Positions 37,561 through 46,236 of a DNA stretch of 64,000 nucleotides are shown piece after piece. The translations under genes and the position numbers were made by a program. The notes beneath the pieces are model-generated. The model was given only the letters and a program-made list of their open reading frames with translations, made no database searches and was not told where the DNA came from. Source of the DNA: Sandaracinaceae bacterium (GTDB lineage: Bacteria; Myxococcota_A; Polyangia; Polyangiales; Houyiibacteriaceae); NCBI GenBank assembly GCA_020633055.1, contig JACKEJ010000005.1:682001-746000 (forward strand). Reading direction: 5' to 3'. How positions within the stretch are numbered: position 1 is the first letter of the stretch; each line of letters opens with the position of its first letter.

Positions 37561-37667
37561 TTTTTCCTAGGGGAGCCCTTCCGCGCAGCGCGTAGGTTGC
37601 AGGGATTGGTGAGTGCCAATCCGCGCGTGACCGCGTGCGCCCATGGCCGCTCTCGAAGGACTCCTGC

Positions 37668-39332
37668 ATGACCTCGTCTCGTATCCAGAAGACGTTGCGC
37701 GCCGCGTTGCGCGCGTCGCTCATCCTCTCCGCCACAGCGCCCGGCTGTGGCTCTCCCGCGGACAACCCGCCGGGCTCCGACGGCGGTGTGCCCACAGACG
37801 CCCAGGTGGACACGGGCTCCGCGATGGACCTCGCCACCGGGCTCGATGCGGGGAACGACCAGGGCGCGAGCGACCACGGCGTCGCACCCGACGCGGGCCC
37901 GCCGTGGATGCCCGCGACGTACACCACGTACAACCAGTCCGGCACGCGGCTCGAGGCGCTCGCCGTGACCGACCCCAACGACAACAGCGCCATCGCGTGG
38001 TTCCAGGACACGCTGCTGGGCGTGCGTTGTGGCGTGCGTCGTGCGACCGACGGGGAGCACTACTGCATCCCCGAGGTGGTCGACATCGAAGCCGCGGGCG
38101 GGTTCGCGTACCTCGACGACGCCTGCACCATGCCCGCCGTGCTGCTGGAGACCGGCTGTAGCGGGGCGAGCTACGCGCAGTTCCGCAGCAACGATCCGTA
38201 CGAGATGACCGCCGCGGCCCAGCCCGACGTGTGGTACGCGAGCTTCGGCGGAACCTGCGACGCGGCGACGGTCCCCGGGGGCTATGCGCTGCAGCGGCTC
38301 ACCGCCGTCCCGCTGAGCACGTTCGTGCAGTTCCCGGAGGCCGATGCGACCGTGCACGCCATCGACACGGCCGTGGGCGTGCGCGTGTTGCACGGAACGG
38401 ACGGAAGCTCCATCGGCGTCGAGCTCTACGACCGCGTCGCCAACCGCCCGGCGCTGGTGGCGTCCATCCCGACCGGCACCGACGGCAACGGCCAGACCAC
38501 CTACGAGCTGCGCCTCGTGCCGCAGAACCCCTTCAGCGCGAGCATCACGTCCTACGAGCGCTACGACTGCGCCGTTCAGGGCCAGCAGTTCGCGAACGCT
38601 TTCGTCGCCGAGCTGGTCGACCCCGCGCCCGCCTTCGTGCAGGTGGTGATCCTCCCGCCCCAGATCCCGCAGAACAGCTCGCACTTCCGCCGCATCACCG
38701 CCGTGCAGACACAGTACTGCGACGCAGGTGGCGTGCTGCGGACGGTCGGTCCGAACCAGCGCGTCTACGTGCTGGGCGGGCCCGCCGCGGACCTGTCCGC
38801 GCAGCCGTTGCTCACCCTGCGCCCTGGCGTCGGCACCGGGACCCAGCACGAGCACTACCTGACGGCCGCCGAGCTACCCATCATCCCCCGCGGCTCGCTC
38901 GAGCCCACCGAGATGTCGGTCGTCGTGGGCGGCGCCGCTGCGCAGGTCGTGGACTTCGACGGCGCGCTGTACGCCGCTCCGCCCAGGAGCGTGCAGCCCG
39001 TGTGGGAGCGCATCTTCGCCGATGGGTCGTGCGAGACCCCGCTCGCGCTCGAGGGTTCCTTCGCGGCCGGGGACCTCCTGCTAATCGAGGCGGCGACCGC
39101 CTATCGCAGCTGTCCGAGGAGGTTGACCCGCGCGCCCCGCGCGATGCGTGCCGCGTACCGTGTGGCCAACGAGACGCCGAGCCCCCGTGGGACCGTCCAC
39201 TACCTTCAGGAGATCGGCGGCATGTGGAGCTGCCAGTCGCGCAACGCCTTCGACGAGCACTACCGGAGCACCGCAGCTCCCAGCGGGGCGCTCGACAGCC
39301 TCTTTCCGACGCTCTCGACCGAGGCCCTCTGA
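37668..39332 (+). CDS. Large secreted lipoprotein of unknown function
   Basis: A 554-residue lipoprotein with signal SLILSATAPGCGS and an Asp/Gly/Pro-rich linker typical of Myxococcota surface proteins (SDGGVPTDAQVDTG). The rest is rich in beta-strand-like segments and has several cysteines (HYCIPEVVDIEAAGG, DACTMP). No known family is recognised. GAAGGA lies eight bases before the ATG at 37668. The next gene starts one base after its stop, so the two are co-transcribed and may act together. Confidence 0.75.
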   Translation: MTSSRIQKTLRAALRASLILSATAPGCGSPADNPPGSDGGVPTDAQVDTGSAMDLATGLDAGNDQGASDHGVAPDAGPPWMPATYTTYNQSGTRLEALAVTDPNDNSAIAWFQDTLLGVRCGVRRATDGEHYCIPEVVDIEAAGGFAYLDDACTMPAVLLETGCSGASYAQFRSNDPYEMTAAAQPDVWYASFGGTCDAATVPGGYALQRLTAVPLSTFVQFPEADATVHAIDTAVGVRVLHGTDGSSIGVELYDRVANRPALVASIPTGTDGNGQTTYELRLVPQNPFSASITSYERYDCAVQGQQFANAFVAELVDPAPAFVQVVILPPQIPQNSSHFRRITAVQTQYCDAGGVLRTVGPNQRVYVLGGPAADLSAQPLLTLRPGVGTGTQHEHYLTAAELPIIPRGSLEPTEMSVVVGGAAAQVVDFDGALYAAPPRSVQPVWERIFADGSCETPLALEGSFAAGDLLLIEAATAYRSCPRRLTRAPRAMRAAYRVANETPSPRGTVHYLQEIGGMWSCQSRNAFDEHYRSTAAPSGALDSLFPTLSTEAL

Positions 39333-39333
39333 C

Positions 39334-40722
39334 ATGTCGTTCTGGAATACCGAGCTTCCTCCTCACGGCCCCTGCCCCACAGCGCGCGCGCGGAACCATG
39401 CCGCGCTCGCCCTGCTCGTCCTCGGCACGGTTGCCGGCTGCGGAGATGATGGCGGTTCGGGCACCCCCGACGCGGGTAGCGTGGACGCAGGCGAACACGA
39501 CAGCAGCGTGCCTCTCGATGGCGCGCTGCCAGGCGCCGACGCGGACGTCGACGGTGGTGCCGAGCCGCCCTGCGCGCCGAACGGCGCGCCCTTCGGGGGA
39601 GGCGCGGGCAGCGCGGCCGACCCATTCACGATCTGCGCGACGAGCCAGTGGATGGCCCTCGACGAAGATCCAGATGCGCACTATCGGCTCACGGCGGACC
39701 TCGACTTCAGCGGCGTAACCTATACGCCGATTGCGGACTTCCGTGGCACGCTCGACGGAGGCGGCCACACGCTGAGCCACGTCACCATCGCCCCCGCAGC
39801 GGCGGCCGGCGCGCCGTTCGACGAGCTCAACGGCGCCACCCTCACGGACCTGCGCATCACGCAGCTCGAGGTCACGCACGCGGGCCCAGCAGCGGGCTTG
39901 GCACTCGAGTTGAGCCTACGGACGATCCCGAGCGGCACGCGGCCCAGCACGGTGCGCGACGTGCACGTCAGCGGCACGGTGACCTCCACCGGCAGCGACA
40001 CGCCCGCCAGCGGTCTGGTGGGGACGTTCGTGCGGGGGACGGTCGAAGACGTCTCGTTCGAGGGCGCGGTCAGCGGGTTCAACGCGAGCGGCTTCGCCGA
40101 CTGGGTACAGCAAGCCGGAACCGTACGCCGAGTACGTGTGGACGCGACGCTCGACGCCGCGAAGGACGCCGCGGGCGCCGTGCGCCTGACGCTCGGCACG
40201 CTGCGCGAGGTCGCGGTGCACGGGAGCGCCACGGGCGGCCTGCACGTCTCGGGGTTGCTCGGCGCGCTCGCCGGGGGGCTCCTGGCCGACGCCTACGCCG
40301 ACATGGCGCTCACGCTGGACTTCACGTTCCCCATTGATCCAGGGGGCCTCTTGGCGGACCAGAGCTATCGCGCCGCGGGCGCGGTGACCGAGCCCCGCTA
40401 CGGGACGCAGGTGCGCTTCGAGCGCGTCTACTTCGGTGGCACCATTACGGCGGACGAGCCGCCCGCGGCGGAGGAGACCGTGACGGATGGCCTGTTCGCC
40501 TGCTGGGGCGGCTACACCGGCTGCGGTGGCACGTGGGTAGGCAGCGGCTGCTACTGGGACACGGACACCTCGGGCGAGAGTGCGCCAGGCGGGGGCCGCA
40601 CCGAGTGCGTGGGGCTCACCTCGGCGCAGCTCACGGTCGGCACCAACACCCCCGAGCTCGTGGCGCCGACGTGGACGCCGGCCAACGGCGCACCACCCCG
40701 GCTCGCGTTCGAGGACCTGTAG
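39334..40722 (+). CDS. Secreted lipoprotein with GLUG-like / right-handed beta-helix repeats
   Basis: A 462-residue lipoprotein with signal ALALLVLGTVAGCG and an acidic Asp/Gly linker. The mature part begins with ADPFTICATSQWMALDEDPD and YRLTADLDFSGVTYTPI, followed by strand-turn repeats (FRGTLDGGGHTLSHVTI, VRDVHVSGTVTSTG, VEDVSFEGAVSG). It ends with YWDTDTSGESAPGGG and LTSAQLT. This pattern is that of GLUG-motif adhesins and beta-helix surface proteins. It starts one base after the upstream lipoprotein. An adhesion or matrix-binding role is inferred. Confidence 0.75.
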   Translation: MSFWNTELPPHGPCPTARARNHAALALLVLGTVAGCGDDGGSGTPDAGSVDAGEHDSSVPLDGALPGADADVDGGAEPPCAPNGAPFGGGAGSAADPFTICATSQWMALDEDPDAHYRLTADLDFSGVTYTPIADFRGTLDGGGHTLSHVTIAPAAAAGAPFDELNGATLTDLRITQLEVTHAGPAAGLALELSLRTIPSGTRPSTVRDVHVSGTVTSTGSDTPASGLVGTFVRGTVEDVSFEGAVSGFNASGFADWVQQAGTVRRVRVDATLDAAKDAAGAVRLTLGTLREVAVHGSATGGLHVSGLLGALAGGLLADAYADMALTLDFTFPIDPGGLLADQSYRAAGAVTEPRYGTQVRFERVYFGGTITADEPPAAEETVTDGLFACWGGYTGCGGTWVGSGCYWDTDTSGESAPGGGRTECVGLTSAQLTVGTNTPELVAPTWTPANGAPPRLAFEDL

Positions 40723-40794
40723 CCCAATCGCACCACGGCCTGTGGGCAGTGAGCGAGCGCGCCGATGGGGCGCGCCTGCTCTCCCCGCTCGCGC

Positions 40795-42426
40795 TCAGCC
40801 CTGCTTGATGAGCGCGGCCGCCTTCTCGCCGATCATGAAGCACGGAGCGTTGGTGTTGCCGCCCGTGATCTGCGGCATGATCGACGCGTCGGCGACGCGC
40901 AGGCCCTCGATGCCGTGCACGCGGCACAGCGGGTCCACGACCGCGTTCTCGTCCTTGCCCATGCGGCACGTGCCGACCGGGTGGTACACGGTGGTCGCGC
41001 GCAGGCGCACCTCGTCGGCCAACGCCTCGTCGGTCTGCGCGTGCACGCCGGGCGCCAGCTCCTCGCCGAGCAGGCTCGCCACCTTCGGGCTGCGCATGAT
41101 CTCGCGGCCGAGGCGGATGGCCCGCACCAGCAGCTTGAGGTCGTCCGGGTGCTCGAGGTAGCGCGGGTCGAAGATGGGCGCGCCCTCGGGGTCGCTGTTG
41201 CGCAGCTTCACCTCGCCGCGGCTCTTCGGGTAGATGAGCGTGGGCATGATGGTGAAGCAGTAGCCGTCGTCCACGTGCGGACGGTCGGGGCCGTCCTGGT
41301 TGGGGTCGGGGTAGCCCCACGGCAGCGTGTGGAACTGGATGTCGGGGATGGGCTGGTCCGGGCTGCTCTTGAGGAACGCGCCCGACTCGAACACGGTCTT
41401 GCCGAACCAGGTGCCACCGCGCCCCACGGCGCCCAGCGCGAGCTCGCGGAACATGCCCGCGAAGAAGTGCCCCGGCGAGCCGCGGTGACCGCTGGTGGGC
41501 GCGCGGTAGGTGACGGGCACGAACAGGTGGTCGTGCAGGTTCTGACCGACGCCCGGCAGGTTGTGCAGCACGTCGATGCCGTGCTCCTTGAGGTGCGCGG
41601 CGGGCCCGATGCCGCTCAGCAGCAGCAGGTGCGGCGAGCCCACGGCGCCGGCCGAGAGGATCACCTCGCGCGTGGCCCGCGCCGTCAGCAGCGCGCGCTC
41701 CTGGCGGTAGCGCACGCCGACGCAGCGCTTGCCCTCGAACACCAGCTTGCGCGCGATGGCGCCGGTCTCGATGGTGAAGTTGGGGCGCTTCTTGGCGGGC
41801 TCGACGAAGGCCTCGCCGGTGCCGTAGCGGAGGCCGTCACGGCAGTTCATCTGGTACAGCGAGGGGCCGTGCTGCTCCTTGCCGTTGAAGTCGTCGGTGC
41901 GCGGCACACCCGTCACGTCGGTCACGGCGTCGATGAAGGCGCGCGACACGGGGCTGATCGAGCTCTCGTCGTGCTTGCCGATCTTCACGGGGCCGCCCGT
42001 GCCGTGCCACGGGTTGGGCCCGTCGGGGTGGTCCTCGAAGGCCTTGTAGTAGGGCAGCACGCCCTCGTAGTCCCAGCCGTCGGCGCCCATCTCGGCCCAC
42101 TTGTCGTAGTTGGCCTTGTTGCCGCGCAGGTAGAGCATGCCGTTGACCGAGCTGCAGCCGCCCACGACCTTGCCCCGCGTCTGGGGCACCTGGCGGCCGT
42201 TCATGAACGGCGAGGGCTCGGCCTTGTAGCCCCAGTCGACCTTCTCCTTCAGCTCCTTCACCTGGTGTAGGAGCGAGATCATGCCGGGCACCTGAATGAT
42301 CTTCTGCCGGTCCGAACCGCCGGCCTCGAGCAGCAGCACCCGCACGCTGGGGTCCTCCGCGAGGCGAGCGGCGATGACGGCCCCAGCAGACCCAGATCCC
42401 ACGACGATGTAGTCGAATTCACGCAT
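40795..42426 (-). CDS. GMC-family oxidoreductase (choline dehydrogenase-like)
   Basis: A 543-residue FAD enzyme oxidising primary alcohols. The FAD motif is YIVVGSGSAGAVIAARLAE and the GMC signature is VVGGCSSVNGMLYLRGNKAN. The catalytic His lies in HPVGTCRMG, and the C-terminal partner region is GGNTNAPCFMIGEKAA. It resembles BetA-type choline or alkanol dehydrogenases. No betaine aldehyde dehydrogenase is nearby, so the substrate is open. A good promoter precedes it (42481-42508). Confidence 0.92.
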   Translation of the reverse strand: MREFDYIVVGSGSAGAVIAARLAEDPSVRVLLLEAGGSDRQKIIQVPGMISLLHQVKELKEKVDWGYKAEPSPFMNGRQVPQTRGKVVGGCSSVNGMLYLRGNKANYDKWAEMGADGWDYEGVLPYYKAFEDHPDGPNPWHGTGGPVKIGKHDESSISPVSRAFIDAVTDVTGVPRTDDFNGKEQHGPSLYQMNCRDGLRYGTGEAFVEPAKKRPNFTIETGAIARKLVFEGKRCVGVRYRQERALLTARATREVILSAGAVGSPHLLLLSGIGPAAHLKEHGIDVLHNLPGVGQNLHDHLFVPVTYRAPTSGHRGSPGHFFAGMFRELALGAVGRGGTWFGKTVFESGAFLKSSPDQPIPDIQFHTLPWGYPDPNQDGPDRPHVDDGYCFTIMPTLIYPKSRGEVKLRNSDPEGAPIFDPRYLEHPDDLKLLVRAIRLGREIMRSPKVASLLGEELAPGVHAQTDEALADEVRLRATTVYHPVGTCRMGKDENAVVDPLCRVHGIEGLRVADASIMPQITGGNTNAPCFMIGEKAAALIKQG

Positions 42427-42480
42427 TTCGGTGCTGTCTCCTCGGCCCGGGCTGCCTGTCCGCCGGGCTCAGTGGGCGGC

Positions 42481-42508
42481 AATATACAACGTACACGTCG
42501 CCCCTCAA
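42481..42508 (-). promoter_or_regulatory. Promoter of the GMC oxidoreductase gene
   Basis: On the minus strand, TTGAGG (42508-42503) and TATATT (42486-42481) are spaced 16 bases apart, a close match to the housekeeping consensus and rare in such GC-rich DNA. It would give a leader of about 50 bases before the ATG at 42426, which has a GGAG site upstream. Confidence 0.6.
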
Positions 42509-42657
42509 CCCTTACAGCCACGCACCGACACGGCTGGGATGTGTACTCGTTTGCCGCCCCGTAGTCGCGCGCACAGGTCGCGCACGGAGGGCGCCACGCA
42601 CGGGCTCACGCTCGCGCTCGCTGGTGAAGCCCGTGTCGTTGGCGCTAGGCTCCCGCC

Positions 42658-43281
42658 ATGGACGAGATCTGGGGCCGCATCGAGGCGTGGTTCGCGGAGC
42701 ACCTCCCGGACGCGCCCCTCGCGCTGCGTCCGGGGGCGAGCGAAGAAGCGATCCTCGCAGCCGAAGCGCGGCTCGGGCTCCGCTTCCCCGACGCGTTCCG
42801 CGAGTCACTGCGCGTGCACGACGGGCAGGACGACGCGTCTCCCGTGTGTTGGCTGCCAGGGGCCACGCGCCTCGCGTCCCTCGCGTCCATCACCGCGTGC
42901 TGGGAGCACGACCGGGCGCACTGGGACGCGGAGGACCCGGAGGGGCGGCACGACTGGCTGGACCGGAGCCGCCGCGTCCGTCAGGTGCACTTCCACCCGC
43001 GTCAGGTCCCCATCGCGGGGGGTCCGGATTGGGCCTACGACCGTCTCGCCCTGGACCTGGTTCCAGGCCCGGAGGGTCACAGCGGCCAGCTCATCCAACG
43101 CGACGACATCGACCTGGTGTTCATCGCGACGGACTTCGCGACCTTCCTCGGGCGCTTCGCCGACGGGCTCGAGCGCGGCACCATCGTGATCGGCGACCGT
43201 GAGGAGGAGCAGGTGTCGATGGGGTTCCGGTCGCCACGGGGCAAGAAGTGGGTCCGTCCGTCTCAGTATTTCGCCAGGTGA
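42658..43281 (+). CDS. SMI1/KNR4-family protein
   Basis: A 207-residue protein with the SMI1/KNR4 pattern: GASEEAILAAEARLGLRFPD, FRESLRVHDGQ, and a late DIDLVFIATDFATFLGRFAD. In bacteria many members are immunity proteins against contact-dependent or polymorphic toxins; others have housekeeping roles. No toxin gene is adjacent, so the immunity role is only a possibility. It is divergent from the GMC gene. Confidence 0.82.
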   Translation: MDEIWGRIEAWFAEHLPDAPLALRPGASEEAILAAEARLGLRFPDAFRESLRVHDGQDDASPVCWLPGATRLASLASITACWEHDRAHWDAEDPEGRHDWLDRSRRVRQVHFHPRQVPIAGGPDWAYDRLALDLVPGPEGHSGQLIQRDDIDLVFIATDFATFLGRFADGLERGTIVIGDREEEQVSMGFRSPRGKKWVRPSQYFAR

Positions 43282-43362
43282 GCGCTCCCACGCCGACATG
43301 AGGACGCCGCGCTACATGAGCGAACGCTGGAGCGGGCGCGGCGCGCCGACCACGAGTTGTGT

Positions 43363-44730
43363 ATGCTGCGCGGCCTCGTGACCCGCTTCGAACGCGCTCG
43401 CCTCCCCCTCGCCATCTACGTGCTGTGCGCCGGCGTGTACTGCGCCGTGCTGGGGCCGCGCGTCCTCGAGACGTCACCCGACAACCACTACGCGCACCTG
43501 GCGCAGGGCTTCCTCGAGGGCCGGCTCGCGCTCGAAGGGCGCCCCCCCGGGACCAACGACTGGGCCTGCTACGACACCGAGCTGCGCGGGCCGTGTCCGC
43601 CGGGCTTCTTCTTCCCGGGCGCCGCACCGGGCCGCTACAAGTGGTACGTCTCGTTCCCGCCCTTCCCGGCCGTGGTCATGCTGCCGGTCGTCGCGGTCGC
43701 GGGCGTGGACGCGCCAGACCGACTGTTCTGGGCGCTGATCGCCGCGCTGGGGCCCATGCTGCTGTTCATCACGCTGCGGCGGCTGCGCGAAGACGGTGTC
43801 ACCGAACGCACCCTGCGCGACGACCTGCTGCTGACCGCGCTGTTCGCGTTCGGCAGCGTGTTCTTCTTTGTGGCCGTGCAGGGCACGGTGTGGTTCGCGG
43901 CGCACGTGGTGGCCGTCTCGCTGCTGTGCCTGTACGTCCATTTCGGGTTCGGCGCGCGGCGGCCGGTGCTGGCCGGGCTCATGCTGGGCCTGTGCTTCCT
44001 CACGCGCCCGACGACGGCGCTGCTGGCCATCTTCATGGCCCTCGAGATCGTGCGCGTGGCTCAGCGCGAGGCCGGAGCCGGCGCGCCGGAAGCGGACAGG
44101 CTCTGGGCCCAGCTGCGCAACGTCGACTGGCCGCGCGCGCTGCGCCTGGGCGCCCTCTTCAGCGCGCCCATCCTCGTGTGTGGCGGGCTCGCCATGTGGA
44201 TGAACGAGGCGCGCTTCGACGACCCCTTCGAGTTCGGGCACGCGTACCTCCAGATCGGCTGGCGCGGACGCATCGATAAGTGGGGCCTGTTCAACTACCA
44301 CTACGTCGCGCGCAACCTGGCCATCTTCACCTCGTCACTCCCGTGGCTCTCGGCCGAGCCGCCGCACCTGACCATCAGCCGGCACGGGCTCGCGCTGTGG
44401 GTCACCACGCCCGCGCTGCTCATGCTGTTGTCGCCAGCACGCACCAGCCCGGCCCTGCGCGCGCTGACGCTGGCCGTCATCCCCGTCGTGGTGCTGAACC
44501 TCATGTACCAGAACAGCGGCTGGGTGCAGTTCGGCTACCGCTTCGCGCTCGACTACATGCCGCTGCTGCTGGTGATGCTGGCGCTGGGCGGCAGGCGCTT
44601 CGGGAAGCGCTTCATCGCCCTCGGGGTGGTAGCCGTCGCCATCAACACCTTCGGCGCCATCACGTTCGACCGCGCGCACCAGTTCTACGACAACGACCGC
44701 ACGCAGACCGTGCTGTTCCAGCCGGACTGA
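43363..44730 (+). CDS. Polytopic membrane protein, glycosyltransferase-39-like
   Basis: A 455-residue inner-membrane protein with about ten hydrophobic helices. SPDNHYAHLAQGFLEGRLAL lies in the first large loop, in the position of the acidic catalytic motif of GT39/ArnT-type mannosyl- or aminoarabinosyl-transferases that use lipid-linked sugars. A later loop contains FDDPFEFGHAYLQIG. The start is ATG at 43363. GTG at 43378 is also possible. Donor and acceptor are unknown. It converges on the gene at 44814. Confidence 0.7.
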   Translation: MLRGLVTRFERARLPLAIYVLCAGVYCAVLGPRVLETSPDNHYAHLAQGFLEGRLALEGRPPGTNDWACYDTELRGPCPPGFFFPGAAPGRYKWYVSFPPFPAVVMLPVVAVAGVDAPDRLFWALIAALGPMLLFITLRRLREDGVTERTLRDDLLLTALFAFGSVFFFVAVQGTVWFAAHVVAVSLLCLYVHFGFGARRPVLAGLMLGLCFLTRPTTALLAIFMALEIVRVAQREAGAGAPEADRLWAQLRNVDWPRALRLGALFSAPILVCGGLAMWMNEARFDDPFEFGHAYLQIGWRGRIDKWGLFNYHYVARNLAIFTSSLPWLSAEPPHLTISRHGLALWVTTPALLMLLSPARTSPALRALTLAVIPVVVLNLMYQNSGWVQFGYRFALDYMPLLLVMLALGGRRFGKRFIALGVVAVAINTFGAITFDRAHQFYDNDRTQTVLFQPD

Positions 44731-44813
44731 GTCGCGGTGTCCGGCGTCGCGCGCGACGCGGTCGCCAACATCGCCGAGACGGGCGAGCGGCCGACGCGCG
44801 GTTCCCGGCGCGC

Positions 44814-45407
44814 CTACACCCAGGAGACCTTCAAGACCATGCTGTTGTCGGAGGTCTGCCGCGGGTTCACGTACACCTGGCGCGTGACGAGCTGCAGGCC
44901 CCCTTGGATGACGCCCGCGAACCCCCAGCGGAAGTAGCGCACGCTGCACAGCGGGACCGCCAGGAACTCGACGACGACGTCCTTCGGCCCCGTCTGCGTG
45001 ACCTTCAGCCCGCCTCCGCGAAAGATGCGCTGCGAGATGCTCGGCGCGCGCGACATGATGCGCACCGGGTCCACGGCGCCGGTCGCGCGGAGGCCACGAA
45101 TCAAGGTGGCGATGTAGCTCTTCTGCACTCGGTCCCCGACGGCTCGCCCGATGGCCACGACCTCGTCGTCGTGTGGGACGAGCTTGTCCATGGTCTGGTA
45201 GTGAGCCTGCGCCAGCGGCATCTCGACCCACGACTGCGGCGTGAACGTGCGGATGGCTTCGTGGAAGCTGGGGTCGAGCGTGGCGAAGTACGCGTCGTTC
45301 AGGTCACGCTCGCGCATGGCCTGCAGCGAAGACCCGATGAGCGTCCCGCGGATGGCGGGGGTCACCGACGTGTCCACGGCGAGGTTGGCGACTTCCTTGG
45401 AGATCAT
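44814..45407 (-). CDS. DUF2378/TIGR02265-like myxobacterial paralogous-family protein
   Basis: A 197-residue soluble protein. VTPAIRGTLIGSSLQAMRER at the start, YIATLIRGLRATGAVDP in the middle and QTGPKDVVVEFLAVPL with YFRWGFAGVI towards the end follow the layout of a lineage-expanded family in myxobacteria (DUF2378/TIGR02265). Its function is unknown. The assignment is by resemblance only. It converges on the membrane glycosyltransferase-like gene. Confidence 0.6.
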   Translation of the reverse strand: MISKEVANLAVDTSVTPAIRGTLIGSSLQAMRERDLNDAYFATLDPSFHEAIRTFTPQSWVEMPLAQAHYQTMDKLVPHDDEVVAIGRAVGDRVQKSYIATLIRGLRATGAVDPVRIMSRAPSISQRIFRGGGLKVTQTGPKDVVVEFLAVPLCSVRYFRWGFAGVIQGGLQLVTRQVYVNPRQTSDNSMVLKVSWV

Positions 45408-45596
45408 GCGCTCGTCGGCGTGACCCGCCCTGCCGCTCGTACAGGCTCGGGGCCGCTTGGCGGGTCACGGGGTTGGGTCGTAGCGAGCCGAACCATGGGC
45501 CGACGATACACTGTTCTGGGGACGGAGGCGGCGACCACCTCGCCTCACCCCGACGGACCTTGGAGGAAGCGACGGCTGCGTGGTACCCACGATCTG

Positions 45597-46157
45597 ATGC
45601 ATCGGCCGCTCCGCCCCTCGTTCGCCCTTTCGCTGGTGGCCGCGACATCGCTGCTCGTGGTCGCCGGCGGCGCGCTCGCGCAGCACACGACCCCGCTGGT
45701 GAGCGTGAGCGACATCACATTCACGGTCGGGCGCGAGCCGCTCGACAACGCGTGGCTGCGGTCGCGCACGAGTCAGCTGGGCCCCGTCGTGCGCGAGCGC
45801 TGCTACGCGCCCGCCTTCACGCCCGAGGACGCCACGGCAGGCGTCCTCGAGGTGCGCATGTCGCTGGTGCGTACGGGCCGACTCACCGGCGTACGAGTCC
45901 GGCGCGCACCCGGGGGCTCCCTTCCCGCAGCAGTAGCGAGATGCGTGCAACGCGAGCTGGCGCGCACGCGGCTCGATGTGCGCCGCCGTCCCAGTGGGAC
46001 GCCGATCGACGACAGTGACGTGGAGGTCGCGCTCGATGGACAGCCTCCCGAGCTGCAACGACCCATCCGGATCACGCTGCGCCTCACGCTCTCGGCCGCG
46101 AGCGCCGCGCCGGCGCCGTCCTCTGGCTCCGGCGTAGCGATACCCGCGACGGAGTGA
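45597..46157 (+). CDS. Exported protein with AgmX/PglI-like domain
   Basis: A 186-residue protein with a signal peptide (LSLVAATSLLVVAGGALAQ). The mature domain has VRERCYAPAF, GVLEVRMSLVRTGRLTGVRV and AVARCVQRELART. This is the cysteine-framed pattern of the AgmX/PglI C-terminal domain, seen also in the protein at 2440, but here soluble in the periplasm. The start at 45597 is preferred because the signal peptide follows it directly. Function is unknown. Confidence 0.7.
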   Translation: MHRPLRPSFALSLVAATSLLVVAGGALAQHTTPLVSVSDITFTVGREPLDNAWLRSRTSQLGPVVRERCYAPAFTPEDATAGVLEVRMSLVRTGRLTGVRVRRAPGGSLPAAVARCVQRELARTRLDVRRRPSGTPIDDSDVEVALDGQPPELQRPIRITLRLTLSAASAAPAPSSGSGVAIPATE

Positions 46158-46236
46158 CCGCGCACCCGAGCAGCGGCGGTACCGCACACGACGACGGTTG
46201 GCTGCTCGTCCCGGGGCGGTCTCCGAACCGAGCGGA

